Below are positions 44,196-57,491 of a DNA stretch of 64,000 nt, one piece after another; position 1 is the stretch's first letter, and the number at the start of each line of letters is the position of its first letter. Position numbers and translations under genes: made by a program. Location: NCBI GenBank assembly GCA_013815685.1, contig JACDFR010000010.1:22921-86920 (forward strand), read 5' to 3'. Below the pieces are notes generated by a model. It did not search any database and was not told the origin of the DNA. It saw only the letters and a program-made list of their open reading frames with translations. Origin of the DNA: Ramlibacter sp. GTDB lineage: Bacteria > Pseudomonadota > Gammaproteobacteria > Burkholderiales > Burkholderiaceae_C.

Positions 44196-44741
44196 TCAAG
44201 CCCCGGCCATCAACTTGTGCACCAGATCGGCGGTGGTATTGGCCTTGTACTTGCGCATCAGCCGGGCGCGATAGATCTCCACCGTCCGGTGGCTGATGGC
44301 CAGGGCCTTGCCGATCTCCTTGGACGTCATTCCGTCCAGCAGCCGCGCCGCCACTTCGCGCTCGCGCGCCGTCAGTTCGGCCTTCACGGGCCGTTGTGAA
44401 CTGAGGTCTTCGAATGCCCAGATGCCGGATTCGTGCGGCTCTTCGCGGTTGAGGGCCCGGCCGGTGACGTGGCACCAGAACACCTCGCCGTCGGCGCGCT
44501 TCATGATGCGGTCGTCCGCGTAATGGCCCCGGGCATTGAGGATGGGCCCCATGCGCGCACCCAGGCGTTCGTACTCATCCGCGCTGGGATAGAGCACCTG
44601 GAAAGACTGGCCGATCAGCAGCTCCCTGGACGTGCCGAACATCTCGCACAGCTGCTGATTGCAGTCCACAATGGCGCGGTTGCGCGACAGGCACAGGCCC
44701 ACCGGCGCCAGGATGAAGGCAAGGCGGTAGTCGACGTCCAT
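44196..44741 (-). CDS. PAS-LuxR transcriptional regulator
   Basis: A 181-residue regulator: an N-terminal PAS domain (about 10-110, with G-Q-S-F-Q-V-L-Y-P and R-A-D-G-E-V-F-W-C-H-V-T-G) and a C-terminal LuxR HTH (L-T-A-R-E-R-E-V-A near 122, S-H-R-T-V-E-I-Y near 150). It has no receiver domain, so a ligand or redox state sensed by PAS probably controls it. It is divergent from scoAB across a 95-bp gap containing a nested dyad (44753-44790), so it is the likely regulator of that operon. Confidence 0.87.
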   Translation of the reverse strand: MDVDYRLAFILAPVGLCLSRNRAIVDCNQQLCEMFGTSRELLIGQSFQVLYPSADEYERLGARMGPILNARGHYADDRIMKRADGEVFWCHVTGRALNREEPHESGIWAFEDLSSQRPVKAELTAREREVAARLLDGMTSKEIGKALAISHRTVEIYRARLMRKYKANTTADLVHKLMAGA

Positions 44742-44752
44742 CGGGCTATTCT

Positions 44753-44790
44753 CTACGAAGAACTACGTAACTCATTAGGTAGTATCGTAG
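44753..44790. promoter_or_regulatory. Nested dyad between the LuxR regulator and scoA
   Basis: Two nested inverted repeats share one centre: CTACGA (44753-44758) with TCGTAG (44785-44790), and ACTAC (44762-44766) with GTAGT (44779-44783). It lies midway between the divergent starts and is a good candidate operator for the PAS-LuxR protein. Confidence 0.55.
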
Positions 44791-44836
44791 CGGCATTCCA
44801 GCGAACCCGACCCCGGGTTTCTATCAGGAGACTTCA

Positions 44837-45538
44837 TTGAACAAGCTCTTTCCCTCCGCCGCCGAAGCGCTGAAGGGCGTGGTGAAGGATGGCCAACTGC
44901 TGGCCGTCGGCGGTTTCGGCCTGTGCGGCATTCCCGAGGCGCTGATCGATGCGCTGTGCGACAGCGGCGTCAAGAACCTCACCGTGATCTCCAACAACGC
45001 CGGCGTCGACGGGTTCGGCCTGGGCAAGTTGCTGGGGACGCGCCAGATCAAGAAGATGATCTCCAGCTATGTGGGCGAGAACAAGGAGTTCGAGCGCCAG
45101 TACCTCAGCAATGAACTGGAGCTGGAGTTCACCCCGCAGGGAACACTGGCTGAAAAGCTTCGCGCCGGCGGCGCGGGTATCCCGGCCTTTTTCACCAAGA
45201 CGGGTGTGGGCACCATCGTCGCCGAGAGCAAGGAACTGCGCGAGTTCGACGGCCAGACGTATGTGATGGAGCGCGCACTGGTGCCCGACGTCGCGCTGGT
45301 GAAAGCCCATGTCGCGGACAAGTCGGGCAACCTGCGGTTTCGCCTGACGGCGCGCAACTTCAACCCCGCCGCGGCCATGGCCGGCAAGTTCTGCATTGTC
45401 GAGGTCGAGGAGGTCGTCGAGGTCGGCCAACTGGCACCGGACGACATCCACCTGCCCGGCATCTACGTGCAGCGCATCGTGCTCAACGCGACGCCCGAAA
45501 AGCGCATCGAGAAACGTACCATTTCCCCTGGAGCCTGA
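44837..45538 (+). CDS. scoA: Succinyl-CoA:3-oxoacid CoA-transferase subunit A
   Basis: A 233-residue CoA-transferase alpha subunit. A glycine-rich CoA-binding stretch [10 protein letters not shown] lies near residue 30, followed by N-N-A-G-V-D-G-F-G near 55 and [14 protein letters not shown] near 112. The TTG start at 44837 has AGGAGA 6-7 nt upstream; no ATG is better placed. scoB follows after 1 nt. With scoB it activates acetoacetate (or 3-oxoadipate) with succinyl-CoA. Confidence 0.93.
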   Translation: MNKLFPSAAEALKGVVKDGQLLAVGGFGLCGIPEALIDALCDSGVKNLTVISNNAGVDGFGLGKLLGTRQIKKMISSYVGENKEFERQYLSNELELEFTPQGTLAEKLRAGGAGIPAFFTKTGVGTIVAESKELREFDGQTYVMERALVPDVALVKAHVADKSGNLRFRLTARNFNPAAAMAGKFCIVEVEEVVEVGQLAPDDIHLPGIYVQRIVLNATPEKRIEKRTISPGA

Positions 45539-45539
45539 C

Positions 45540-46175
<636 letters not shown>

Positions 46176-46305
46176 CTCTGCGCATCTGCTGCCGGGTATC
46201 GAATATCGCTTACATCACGACGGTGTGGGCACCTGCACGGCAGCTGCAAGCCCAGCCGCATCATCCAGTCATCGAAGCGCATTCGCGCCGGGGCTGGAGA
46301 CTCTC

Positions 46306-46827
46306 ATGCAACGCTGGAAATACCTTTTGCTCTGTCCGGTTCTGGGCGCGGCGTCTTTCAGCGCCGCAGCCTGCTACACGGTCTACGACCGGTCGGACCG
46401 GGTCGTCTACCACGCGCCCACAGCCCCGGTCGACATGAGCCGTCCCATCCACGAGACGCTTCCCGCCATCTACCCGGGCGGCCACATGATCTTCGACACG
46501 GCGGCCGATTGCCCGGAAGTCGTCACGCCGCGCGCAGCGGCCAATCGAAGCGTGGCGTCTCCCCTGTTGACCGATGAGCGCACGGCCCGGGCCATGCAGC
46601 TGCGCCATACCGTACTGGCGAGCGGAGTCGCCCTGGTTCAGCCGCGCGATGCGGCCATGCCGTCCGGCATTACTGTCCTTTCTTCGACCGTGGTGGCCGA
46701 TCGAAGGGCCGGCCGCGACACCGTCATCACCGAAATGCGCAACCCGCCGATGACCATCGTGCAGTCGGGCGATCGCGTTGCCGTGGAGCGGGACACCCGC
46801 GCCATGGGCGCCGGGCCGAGCCGCTAG
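46306..46827 (+). CDS. Exported protein of unknown function
   Basis: A 173-residue protein with a signal peptide (M-Q-R-W-K-Y-L-L-L-C-P-V-L-G-A-A, cleavage near S-A-A-A-C). The mature start C-Y-T-V-Y-D-R-S-D-R-V-V-Y resembles small periplasmic proteins of Burkholderiales, and a Cys after A-A-A could also be lipidated. Two cysteines (about 24 and 70) could form a disulfide. ATG 46306 follows GGAGAC. Function not recognised. Confidence 0.7.
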   Translation: MQRWKYLLLCPVLGAASFSAAACYTVYDRSDRVVYHAPTAPVDMSRPIHETLPAIYPGGHMIFDTAADCPEVVTPRAAANRSVASPLLTDERTARAMQLRHTVLASGVALVQPRDAAMPSGITVLSSTVVADRRAGRDTVITEMRNPPMTIVQSGDRVAVERDTRAMGAGPSR

Positions 46828-46832
46828 ACGCT

Positions 46833-47099
46833 TCAGTTCAAGGCGCCGGGGGCGCTGTGGGTGTCCCAGTCCGAGGCGATGTCGGCAATCGCCTGGCGGG
46901 CTTTCTGTTCTGCGGCGGCGACCGCTTCCAGCTCCGTCTTGCAGCCCGACGCGCAGGTCAGCTTCTCGACCGAGTTCGCGGTCCATACGCTGGCAGGCTC
47001 GTCGACGCAGACCTTGGCATAGCCGACGAACCGAGGTCCGGCTTCGACGGTGTATGCGGCTATGAAATAGCCCTTGTAAGGTCCGCTGATTCGCTCCAT
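46833..47099 (-). CDS. Small hypothetical protein (88 aa)
   Basis: An 88-residue soluble protein starting M-E-R-I-S-G-P-Y-K-G-Y-F-I-A-A-Y-T, with two Cys (L-T-C-A-S-G-C) and an Ala-rich C-terminal helix (A-V-A-A-A-E-Q-K-A-R-Q-A-I). It is convergent with the exported protein at 46306. I do not recognise its function. Confidence 0.6.
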   Translation of the reverse strand: MERISGPYKGYFIAAYTVEAGPRFVGYAKVCVDEPASVWTANSVEKLTCASGCKTELEAVAAAEQKARQAIADIASDWDTHSAPGALN

Positions 47100-47221
47100 C
47101 GGACAAATCCTACGCCGCGCTTCCTACGTCTGCTCGAAGTCCATCAATCGGAAACGACAGATACATTTGGTTGTTAAGTGCGACAAGCCATGCAGTTAAT
47201 CGCAAGTTCTCACGACCAGCT

Positions 47222-47794
47222 TCAGCTTCTTGCAAAAGGTCGACTGAGGTAACGTGAGCCGGCAAGCCCAAAACGCCAATGCACCTCCCTGGCCTTTGAA
47301 ATTCCGATGCGAGGGCCTGACTCAACGGCCGCTTGCCCGGTTGTTGCTACCACCTTGAAGGGTGCTCGATCCAGCCGCGCCCCATCGAGGTCTCGCGTGA
47401 TGGCAAGCGCCTGGCCGACGCGACCCGGCCCCGAGCACAGCAGGCGCGGCTCAGCCAGGCCTCGGCGTGCGCGCATCACATCGATGCCGAAGAGCGGTTC
47501 TATGGCGCGGATCAGCACCCCCGCGCCGTGACCCTCTTCACGGCAAACGAAGTTCAGGCACCAATGGATGCCGTAGGAGCGATATACATAGGCGCGTCCC
47601 GGCGGGCCGAACATGGCCTCGTTTCGGGCGGTGGGTCCCGCGAAGCTGTGGGATGCCGGGTCCTGCCGGTCATAGGCTTCGGTTTCCACGATCCGGCCCC
47701 CCACACCATTGACCATCAGGATCGCGCCGATCAGCGCAATCGCGACTTCATGCGAGTCGCCGGCGAAGTCGGCCGGGTGCAGCCGCTTACTCAT
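47222..47794 (-). CDS. mpg: 3-methyladenine DNA glycosylase (AAG/Mpg type)
   Basis: A 190-residue member of the AAG/MPG family (not AlkA), which excises alkylated purines. The key stretches are G-R-I-V-E-T-E-A-Y with the catalytic Glu, D-P-A-S-H-S-F-A-G-P-T-A-R-N, Y-V-Y-R-S-Y-G-I-H-W-C-L-N, and G-P-G-R-V-G-Q-A-L. ATG 47794 overlaps the ABC transporter stop by 8 nt. This is a repair gene close to, but not part of, the SOS cassette. Confidence 0.9.
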   Translation of the reverse strand: MSKRLHPADFAGDSHEVAIALIGAILMVNGVGGRIVETEAYDRQDPASHSFAGPTARNEAMFGPPGRAYVYRSYGIHWCLNFVCREEGHGAGVLIRAIEPLFGIDVMRARRGLAEPRLLCSGPGRVGQALAITRDLDGARLDRAPFKVVATTGQAAVESGPRIGISKAREVHWRFGLAGSRYLSRPFARS

Positions 47795-49625
47795 CGATGC
47801 TCTCACCCAGGAAGCCTCCACTCTGGTGCGACCACAGCCGGGCATACAGGCCTGCTTGCGCCAGCAATCCGCGGTGATTGCCTTCTTCCACGATGCGCCC
47901 CTGGTCGAGCACGACCAGCCGGTCCATCGCCGCGATCGTGGACAGCCGGTGGGCGATGGCGATCACCGTCTTGCCCCGCATCAGGTCATTGAGGCTGGCC
48001 TGGATGGCGGCTTCGACTTCCGAATCGAGCGCACTGGTGGCTTCGTCCAGCAGCAGGATCGGCGCATCCTTGAGCATCACCCGGGCGATGGCGATGCGCT
48101 GGCGCTGCCCGCCCGAAAGCTTGACGCCGCGCTCGCCGACCTGCGCGTCGTAACCCTGGCGGCCCTGCAGATCCGTCAGGTGGGCGATGAATTCGTGGGC
48201 TTGTGCGCGCTGTGCCGCGCGGAACATTGCTTCGTCACCGGCGCCGGGGCGTCCATAGAGGATGTTGTCGCGAACCGAACGGTGCAGCAGCGAGGTGTCC
48301 TGCGTCACCATGCCGATGTGGCTGCGCAGGCTGTCCTGCGTGACCTGGGCGATGTCCTGTCCATCGATCAGGATGCGGCCGGAGTCCAGGTCGTAGAAGC
48401 GCAGCAGCAGGTTGACCAGCGTGGATTTGCCGGCGCCCGAGCGTCCGATCAACCCGATCTTCTCGCCTGGCTTGACGGTCAAACTGAAGTCGCCGATCAC
48501 CGGCAGGCCCTTGCGCCCGTAGCTGAAGCTCACGTCTTCGAATTTCACTTCGCCATGCGGCACTTCAAGCACCGACGCCTGGGGGCCGTCGACCACGACG
48601 CGAGGGCGCGTCAGGGTGGCGATGCCGTCCTGCACGGTGCCTATGTTTTCGAACAACGAAGCCATCTCCCACATGATCCAGTGCGACATGCCGCTGATGC
48701 GCAGCGCCATCGCCGTGACGGCGGCCACGGCGCCGATACCGACCTGGCCCAGCGTCCACAGCCGGATCGAGTAGCCGCACACGGCCAGGATGAGCCCCAC
48801 CACGAGGATGTGGTTGACGATCTCGAAGGCGCTGACCAGCCGCATCTGCCGGTAGCCCGTGTTGCGGAATTCGGTCATCGCGGCGCGGGCGAACCCGGCT
48901 TCGCGATGGGTGTGCGAGAACAGCTTGACGGTGGAGATGTTGGTGTAGGCGTCGGTGATCCGGCCCGTCATCTGGGCCCGCGCATCGGCCTGGGCCTTGC
49001 CCATGCGACCGAGGCGGGGAACGAAGTAACAGACCGAAATGGCGTAGAGCACCAACCAGCCGGCGAATGGCAGCGCGAGGCGCGCGTCGAAGCCGCCTGC
49101 CAGTGCGACGATGGCGACGAAGTAGACCCCGATGCCGATGACGACCTCGGTGGTGGTGAAGATCATTTCGCGCACGGCCAGGGCAGTCTGCATCACCTTG
49201 GTGGTGATGCGGCCGGCGAACTCGTCGGAGTAGAAGGCCATGCTCTGGCCCAGCATCAGGCGATGGAAGTTCCAGCGCAGGCGCAGGGGAAAGTTGATGG
49301 CCAGCGTCTGGTGCTTGACGATGGTCTGCAGTGCAACCAGAAATGTGCTGGCCGCCAGCACTCCGCCCAGCAATAGCAAAGTGGGCCCTTGCTGTTTCCA
49401 TAGCACGGCCGGCTCGATGTGCCCCAGCCAGTCGACGATGCGGCCGAGCAGCGCGAACAGCCAAGCTTCGTACGCGGCAATCGCGGCGCTCAGCAGTGAC
49501 AGGCCTGCGATGTAGCCGCGCAGCCCGCGCGTGCAGGCCCAGACGAATTCAAAAAAACCTTTAGGCGGCAACGCGGGTTCGGCTTCGGGATAAGGATGAA
49601 GTAGTCGTTCGAAGATTCGGAACAA
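47787..49625 (-). CDS. ABC transporter, fused permease/ATPase (exporter)
   Basis: A 612-residue half-transporter. An N-terminal type IV ABC exporter transmembrane domain (about 25-330, six segments) is followed by an ATPase domain with Walker A G-R-S-G-A-G-K-S-T, Q-loop V-T-Q-D-T, signature L-S-G-G-Q-R-Q-R-I-A, Walker B I-L-L-L-D-E-A-T-S-A-L-D and H-loop I-A-H-R-L-S. It works as a homodimer; substrate unknown. The TTG start at 49625 has TGGAG upstream and gives M-F-R-I-F-E-R, the usual N-terminus. The start faces the LexA-controlled imuA across 135 bp. Confidence 0.92.
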   Translation of the reverse strand: MFRIFERLLHPYPEAEPALPPKGFFEFVWACTRGLRGYIAGLSLLSAAIAAYEAWLFALLGRIVDWLGHIEPAVLWKQQGPTLLLLGGVLAASTFLVALQTIVKHQTLAINFPLRLRWNFHRLMLGQSMAFYSDEFAGRITTKVMQTALAVREMIFTTTEVVIGIGVYFVAIVALAGGFDARLALPFAGWLVLYAISVCYFVPRLGRMGKAQADARAQMTGRITDAYTNISTVKLFSHTHREAGFARAAMTEFRNTGYRQMRLVSAFEIVNHILVVGLILAVCGYSIRLWTLGQVGIGAVAAVTAMALRISGMSHWIMWEMASLFENIGTVQDGIATLTRPRVVVDGPQASVLEVPHGEVKFEDVSFSYGRKGLPVIGDFSLTVKPGEKIGLIGRSGAGKSTLVNLLLRFYDLDSGRILIDGQDIAQVTQDSLRSHIGMVTQDTSLLHRSVRDNILYGRPGAGDEAMFRAAQRAQAHEFIAHLTDLQGRQGYDAQVGERGVKLSGGQRQRIAIARVMLKDAPILLLDEATSALDSEVEAAIQASLNDLMRGKTVIAIAHRLSTIAAMDRLVVLDQGRIVEEGNHRGLLAQAGLYARLWSHQSGGFLGESIDE

Positions 49626-49727
49626 AAGTGGGGCTCCAGGCGGCGGGCAAACCGGCAGTTTTAAACGCAAACAGGTTTTGGCGGGCGCAGTAAGCCGTAA
49701 GAAGACTTCCTGTCTGTGGGCAAAAGG

Positions 49728-49743
49728 CTGTATAAAGATACAG
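49728..49743. promoter_or_regulatory. LexA (SOS) box of imuA-imuB-dnaE2
   Basis: CTGTATAAAGATACAG matches CTGT-N8-ACAG exactly. It lies 17 bp before the chosen imuA start, the position expected for SOS repression of this mutagenesis cassette. Confidence 0.9.
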
Positions 49744-49760
49744 TATCTTTTGTTATTGCC

Positions 49761-50501
49761 GTGTCCCATTTGTCCCGTTTGCGCCTTGCCGATGCTGCCT
49801 GTCTTCCTGATGTCTGGCGGGTGGACGAGCTCGCGGCACAGGAAGCTGTCTTGCCCAGTGGCCACCGCCTGCTCGATCTTCAGTTACCCGGCGGCGGCTG
49901 GCCGGTGGGGAGCATGGTGGAACTGTTGCAGCAGCGGGCCGGCCGGCATGTCTGGCAGCTGTTGTTGCCCGTCCTGGCGCTGGCGATCCGCAAGCACCCT
50001 GGGCCGGTCGTGCTGGTCGGCTCCCCCTTTGAGCCGTTCGGGCCGAGTCTGCATGCCCAGGGGTTGCCCCTGGACAGGCTGCTGTGCATTCGCTCGGAAA
50101 AAGCCGCGCCCAGGCTTTGGGCGGCCGAGCAGGCCTTGCGCTGTGCCGATGTGGCCGCGGTGCTGGCGTGGCTGCCGCAATCCAGAAGCGCCGAACTGCG
50201 GCGGCTGCACATGGCCGCGCAGCAGCACGGACGCCTGTTGTTCGTGCTGAGGGGTATCGATGCCCGGCACGAGGCTTCGCCGGCCCGCTTGCGGCTGCTG
50301 GTGGGGGGCGTGGATTTGATGGAGCTTCACATCCTCAAGCGCAGGGGTCCCCCACTCGAAACGCCATTGGCCTTGCCGGCCTTTCCCTCCCGGCTGGCGG
50401 CATTGCTCGAGGCCCGGAAAACGCGTGGAACCGTCGTGGCGCCGGTCTTGCTAACGCAAAGAAAGACGCATGTACTGGATCGCACTGCTGCCCTCACATG
50501 A
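49761..50501 (+). CDS. imuA: Translesion synthesis-associated protein ImuA
   Basis: A 246-residue ImuA/SulA-like RecA-fold protein: V-L-P-S-G-H-R-L-L-D-L-Q-L-P-G-G-G-W-P near residue 30, L-L-P-V-L-A-L-A and P-V-V-L-V-G-S-P-F-E-P near 70-85. I chose GTG 49761, because an earlier in-frame GTG at 49716 would place the LexA box inside the coding sequence. It overlaps imuB by 32 nt. ImuA is needed with ImuB and DnaE2 for SOS mutagenesis in bacteria lacking UmuDC. Confidence 0.9.
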   Translation: MSHLSRLRLADAACLPDVWRVDELAAQEAVLPSGHRLLDLQLPGGGWPVGSMVELLQQRAGRHVWQLLLPVLALAIRKHPGPVVLVGSPFEPFGPSLHAQGLPLDRLLCIRSEKAAPRLWAAEQALRCADVAAVLAWLPQSRSAELRRLHMAAQQHGRLLFVLRGIDARHEASPARLRLLVGGVDLMELHILKRRGPPLETPLALPAFPSRLAALLEARKTRGTVVAPVLLTQRKTHVLDRTAALT

Positions 50502-51745
50502 CGATGAGCGCATCGCCTGGGGATGGCGGGCATTGCAGTTCACTCCACGTGTGGCCCAGGTGGACGAAGCCTTGCTGCTGGAGGCCTCGGCCTCGCTGCG
50601 GCTGTGGGGCGGGCGCAAGGCCTTGCTCGCGAAACTGGTTCAGGACACCCGGCCCCTGGGGCCCGTGCGATGGGCCCAGGCCCGAACGGCTTTGACGGCG
50701 CTTGGTTTACTCAGGTTGCAGCTGCGCGGAGAGCCGCCTCCGGCGCGTTCCCCAAACGATCTTCCGATCGACCTGCTCACCGCGGCGCGGGAGCATGCGC
50801 CCACGCTCGAACGCATCGGCTGCCGCAGCTGGGGCGCACTTCGCGACTTGCCGCGGGCAGGGGTGGCACGGCGCTTTGGCGCACCCTTGCTCGAAGCACT
50901 CGATGCCGCTTTTGGCGCGAAGGACGAGCGATATTCCTGGCTTCAGCTCACGGAGGAATTCGACATGAAGTTCGAACTCCTCTGCCTGGCCACCACGGCG
51001 CCTGAGCTCATGGAGGCGGCCCGGCACCTGCTCACGCAACTGCAGGTGTGGCTGCAGGCCCGCCATCGCGGCGTGTTGGCGCTCGAACTCGAATGGACAC
51101 TTGATTTGCGGCGCCTGAACGGCGTTCGCCTTCCTTCGCATGAACAGCTGATGGTCCGCACCGCGCAGCCCACGCAGGACATCGCTCATTTGCGCCGGCT
51201 GCTGTCCGAACACCTGTCCCGGGCCAGCCTGTCTGCTCCGGCCAACCACCTGCGGCTGCGCACACTCGAAACCACGGCATGGGGCGGCGCCAGCAAAAGC
51301 CTGCTGCCCGAGGACAACGTCAAGGGTGAGCGGCTGCACCAGCTGGTGGAGCGGCTGAGCGTGCGGCTGGGGGAGGGCAGTGTGGTGGTCGCGAAACAGC
51401 AGGCCGACCATCGGCCGGAACGCATGCAGCAATGGTTGCCGGCGCGCACGGCTGGCGGGCAGGCGTCTGCGGCGAGCGCCGACAGTTTGTACCCTTCATG
51501 GCTGTTGCCCCGGCCTTTGCCGCTGGAAGTGCGCAACAACGTGCCCTGCTACGGCGGTCCGTTGCGGCGGCTGACCCGCCAGTACCGGGTGGAAACAGGC
51601 TGGTGGGAAAGCGGGGAGCCGGCCTTGCGTGACTATTTCATTGCACGCAGTGAAACCGCGGGCCTGGTCTGGATCTACCGCGAGCGCCCGATGTCGCAGG
51701 GCCTGGAACAGGCAGCGGAATTCCGCTGGTACCTGCAGGGCCTGT

Positions 51746-51753
<8 letters not shown>
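50470..51753 (+). CDS. imuB: ImuB, catalytically inactive Y-family polymerase homologue
   Basis: A 427-residue Y-family polymerase-like protein. The N-terminus M-Y-W-I-A-L-L-P-S lacks the D-x-D metal ligands of active Pol IV/V, as is known for ImuB. Helix-hairpin-helix L-E-R-I-G-C-R-S-W-G-A-L lies near 111, and the little-finger region spans about 170-300. ImuB acts as a hub that binds the beta clamp and recruits DnaE2. It is co-transcribed with imuA (32-nt overlap) and dnaE2 (8-nt overlap). Confidence 0.93.
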
Positions 51754-55588
<3,835 letters not shown>

Positions 55589-55593
55589 TTGTC

Positions 55594-55667
55594 TGGAGCG
55601 GGCGATGGGAATCGAACCCACGTTATTTGCTTGGGAAGCAAGAGTCCTGCCATTGAACGACGCCCGC
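55594..55667 (-). tRNA. tRNA-Gly (anticodon CCC)
   Basis: On the minus strand GCGGGCG at the 5' end pairs with CGCCCGC before TCCA, so the CCA end is encoded. The anticodon loop is TTCCCAA (anticodon CCC) on a TTGC/GCAA stem; the T arm contains GGGTTCGATTCCC. The 27-43 pair looks mismatched (C-A). Length 74 nt. Confidence 0.93.
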
Positions 55668-55743
55668 GGTTCAGGTGGCGATTCTAAGGGTGGTTTGATC
55701 GGTGGGCTACTGAAAGTGGGTGCAGTGCTTTCAAAAGCCCACG

Positions 55744-55899
55744 CCCGATCATGCCCGCCGGGTCGGTTCCCGTACCCATCTTGTTGATAAAGCTCCCCAG
55801 GCCCGACCTGTTGGCCAGGTCGTTGAATTTCACGGCGCGAAGAACAGCGGCGATTCCCCTTTCGACCAGCGAGGCGATCAGCCAGCCGACAACGAAAGC
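55744..55899 (-). pseudogene. Fragment of a mechanosensitive-channel (MscS-type) protein
   Basis: The minus strand reads A-F-V-V-G-W-L-I-A-S-L-V-E-R-G, then a L-R-A-V-K-F-N-D-L-A-N-R stretch, then K-M-G-T-G-T-D-P-A-G-M-I-G. This order is that of the conserved transmembrane helix region of small MscS-family channel proteins, but there is no start or downstream pore domain. It lies between gabD and tRNA-Gly. The rest of 55668-55920 shows nothing else. Confidence 0.5.
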
Positions 55900-55920
55900 G
55901 CCGTGCTGCCGCTGCTCAGT

Positions 55921-57399
55921 TCACTTGAGGACGTCGCCCAGGCACAAATACTTCATCTCCAGGTATTCGTCCATCCCGTGGCGCGAGCCTTCCCGGCCCA
56001 GGCCCGACTGCTTGACGCCTCCGAACGGGACGTGCTCGGTGGCGATGATGCCCACGTTGATGCCCACCATGCCGTATTCCAGCGCCTCGCTGACCCTGAA
56101 GATCCGTCCCACGTCGCGGCTGTAGAAATAGCTGGCCAGGCCGAACTCGGTGTTGTTGGCCGCATCGATCGCTTCCTGCTCGGTCCTGAAGCGAAACACC
56201 GGCGCCAGCGGGCCGAAGGTTTCCTCGCGGGCGCACAGCATGTCGGCGGTGGCCCCGGCAATCACGGTGGGCTCGAAGAACCGGCCCTGCAGCTTCTTGC
56301 CGCCCACCGTCACCTTGCCACCCTTGGCCAGGGCGTCATCGACATGCCGCTGCACCTTCTCGACCGCCGCGTCCTCGATCAGCGGCCCTTGCACCACCCC
56401 GTCCTCGAAACCATTGCCGACCTTCAGCGCCCGGACCCTGGCCGAGAACTTCTCGACGAACTGGTCGTACAAGGCGTCCTGCACGTAGATGCGGTTGGCG
56501 CAGACGCAGGTCTGCCCGGCGTTGCGGTACTTGCTGGCCATGGCGCCGTCTACCGCGGAATCCACGTCGGCATCGTCGAAAACGATGAAGGGCGCGTTGC
56601 CTCCCAATTCGAGCGCCAGCTTCTTGACCGTGGGCGCGCTTTGCGCCATGAGGATGCGGCCGACCTCGGTGGAGCCCGTAAAGCTGATGTGGCGCACCGT
56701 GTCGCTGGCGCAAAAGACCTTGCCCACCGCGATGCTGTTGGGCCCGTCGGCCGTGAGCAGGTTCAGCACGCCCGCCGGGATGCCGGCGCGCACCGCCAGC
56801 TCGGCGGCGGCCAGGGCCGTGAGCGGCGTGAGCTCGGCCGGCTTGATGACCACCGGGCAGCCCGCGGCCAGCGCCGGCGCCACCTTGCGCGTGATCATCG
56901 CCAGCGGGAAGTTCCAGGGCGTGATGGCCGCGCACACGCCGATCGGCTGGCGGATCACCAGGAGGCGGCGGTTGTTGTCGAAAGGCGGCAGGGTTTCGCC
57001 ATTGACGCGCTTGGCTTCCTCGGCATACCACTCGACGAAGCTCGCGCCGTAGGCGATCTCGCCCTTGGCCTCGGCGAAGGGTTTGCCCTGCTCGGCGGTC
57101 ATGATGCGCGCCAGGTCATCCTGGTTGGCCATGAGCAGGTCGAACCATCTGCGCAGGATGAGGCTGCGCTCCTTGCCGGTCTTGTTGCGCCAGGCCGGCC
57201 AGGCCGCATTGGCGGCGGCGATGGCGGCCTGCGCCTCATTGGGGCCGAGGTTGGCGACATCGGCCAGCAGGTTGCCGTTGCTGGGGTCGTGCACCTCGAA
57301 GCGGGCGCTGCCCTTGAGCCACTGGCCGCCGATCAAGCCGTCGGTCTTGAGAAGGCTGGCGTCCTTGAGCAGGGCCAGCGGCGAAGTCTTCATGTCCAC
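55921..57399 (-). CDS. gabD: Succinate-semialdehyde dehydrogenase (NAD(P)+)
   Basis: A 492-residue aldehyde dehydrogenase. Catalytic Glu in L-E-L-G-G-N-A-P and Cys in G-Q-T-C-V-C-A-N-R; cofactor region T-P-W-N-F-P-L-A near 158 and F-T-G-S-T-E-V-G near 235. The double-Cys motif (C-V-C-A-N) and overall pattern fit GabD, which oxidises succinate semialdehyde to succinate. The GTG at 57399 sits 7 nt after AGGAGA; the ATG two codons later (57393) is the alternative. It is divergent from alaS. Confidence 0.9.
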   Translation of the reverse strand: MDMKTSPLALLKDASLLKTDGLIGGQWLKGSARFEVHDPSNGNLLADVANLGPNEAQAAIAAANAAWPAWRNKTGKERSLILRRWFDLLMANQDDLARIMTAEQGKPFAEAKGEIAYGASFVEWYAEEAKRVNGETLPPFDNNRRLLVIRQPIGVCAAITPWNFPLAMITRKVAPALAAGCPVVIKPAELTPLTALAAAELAVRAGIPAGVLNLLTADGPNSIAVGKVFCASDTVRHISFTGSTEVGRILMAQSAPTVKKLALELGGNAPFIVFDDADVDSAVDGAMASKYRNAGQTCVCANRIYVQDALYDQFVEKFSARVRALKVGNGFEDGVVQGPLIEDAAVEKVQRHVDDALAKGGKVTVGGKKLQGRFFEPTVIAGATADMLCAREETFGPLAPVFRFRTEQEAIDAANNTEFGLASYFYSRDVGRIFRVSEALEYGMVGINVGIIATEHVPFGGVKQSGLGREGSRHGMDEYLEMKYLCLGDVLK

Positions 57400-57491
57400 G
57401 AATGCGTCTCCTGGGGATTGCGATGTCATGCCACTCCGTGCAGCATAGCGCCGCACCAAGACACTTCCGGCGCCCCCGGTAAAATCGGGCC

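Noticed and set aside
49716..49760. GTG 49716 as imuA start
   Set aside because: It would put the LexA box at 49728-49743 inside the coding region; the family similarity begins later, so GTG 49761 is preferred.
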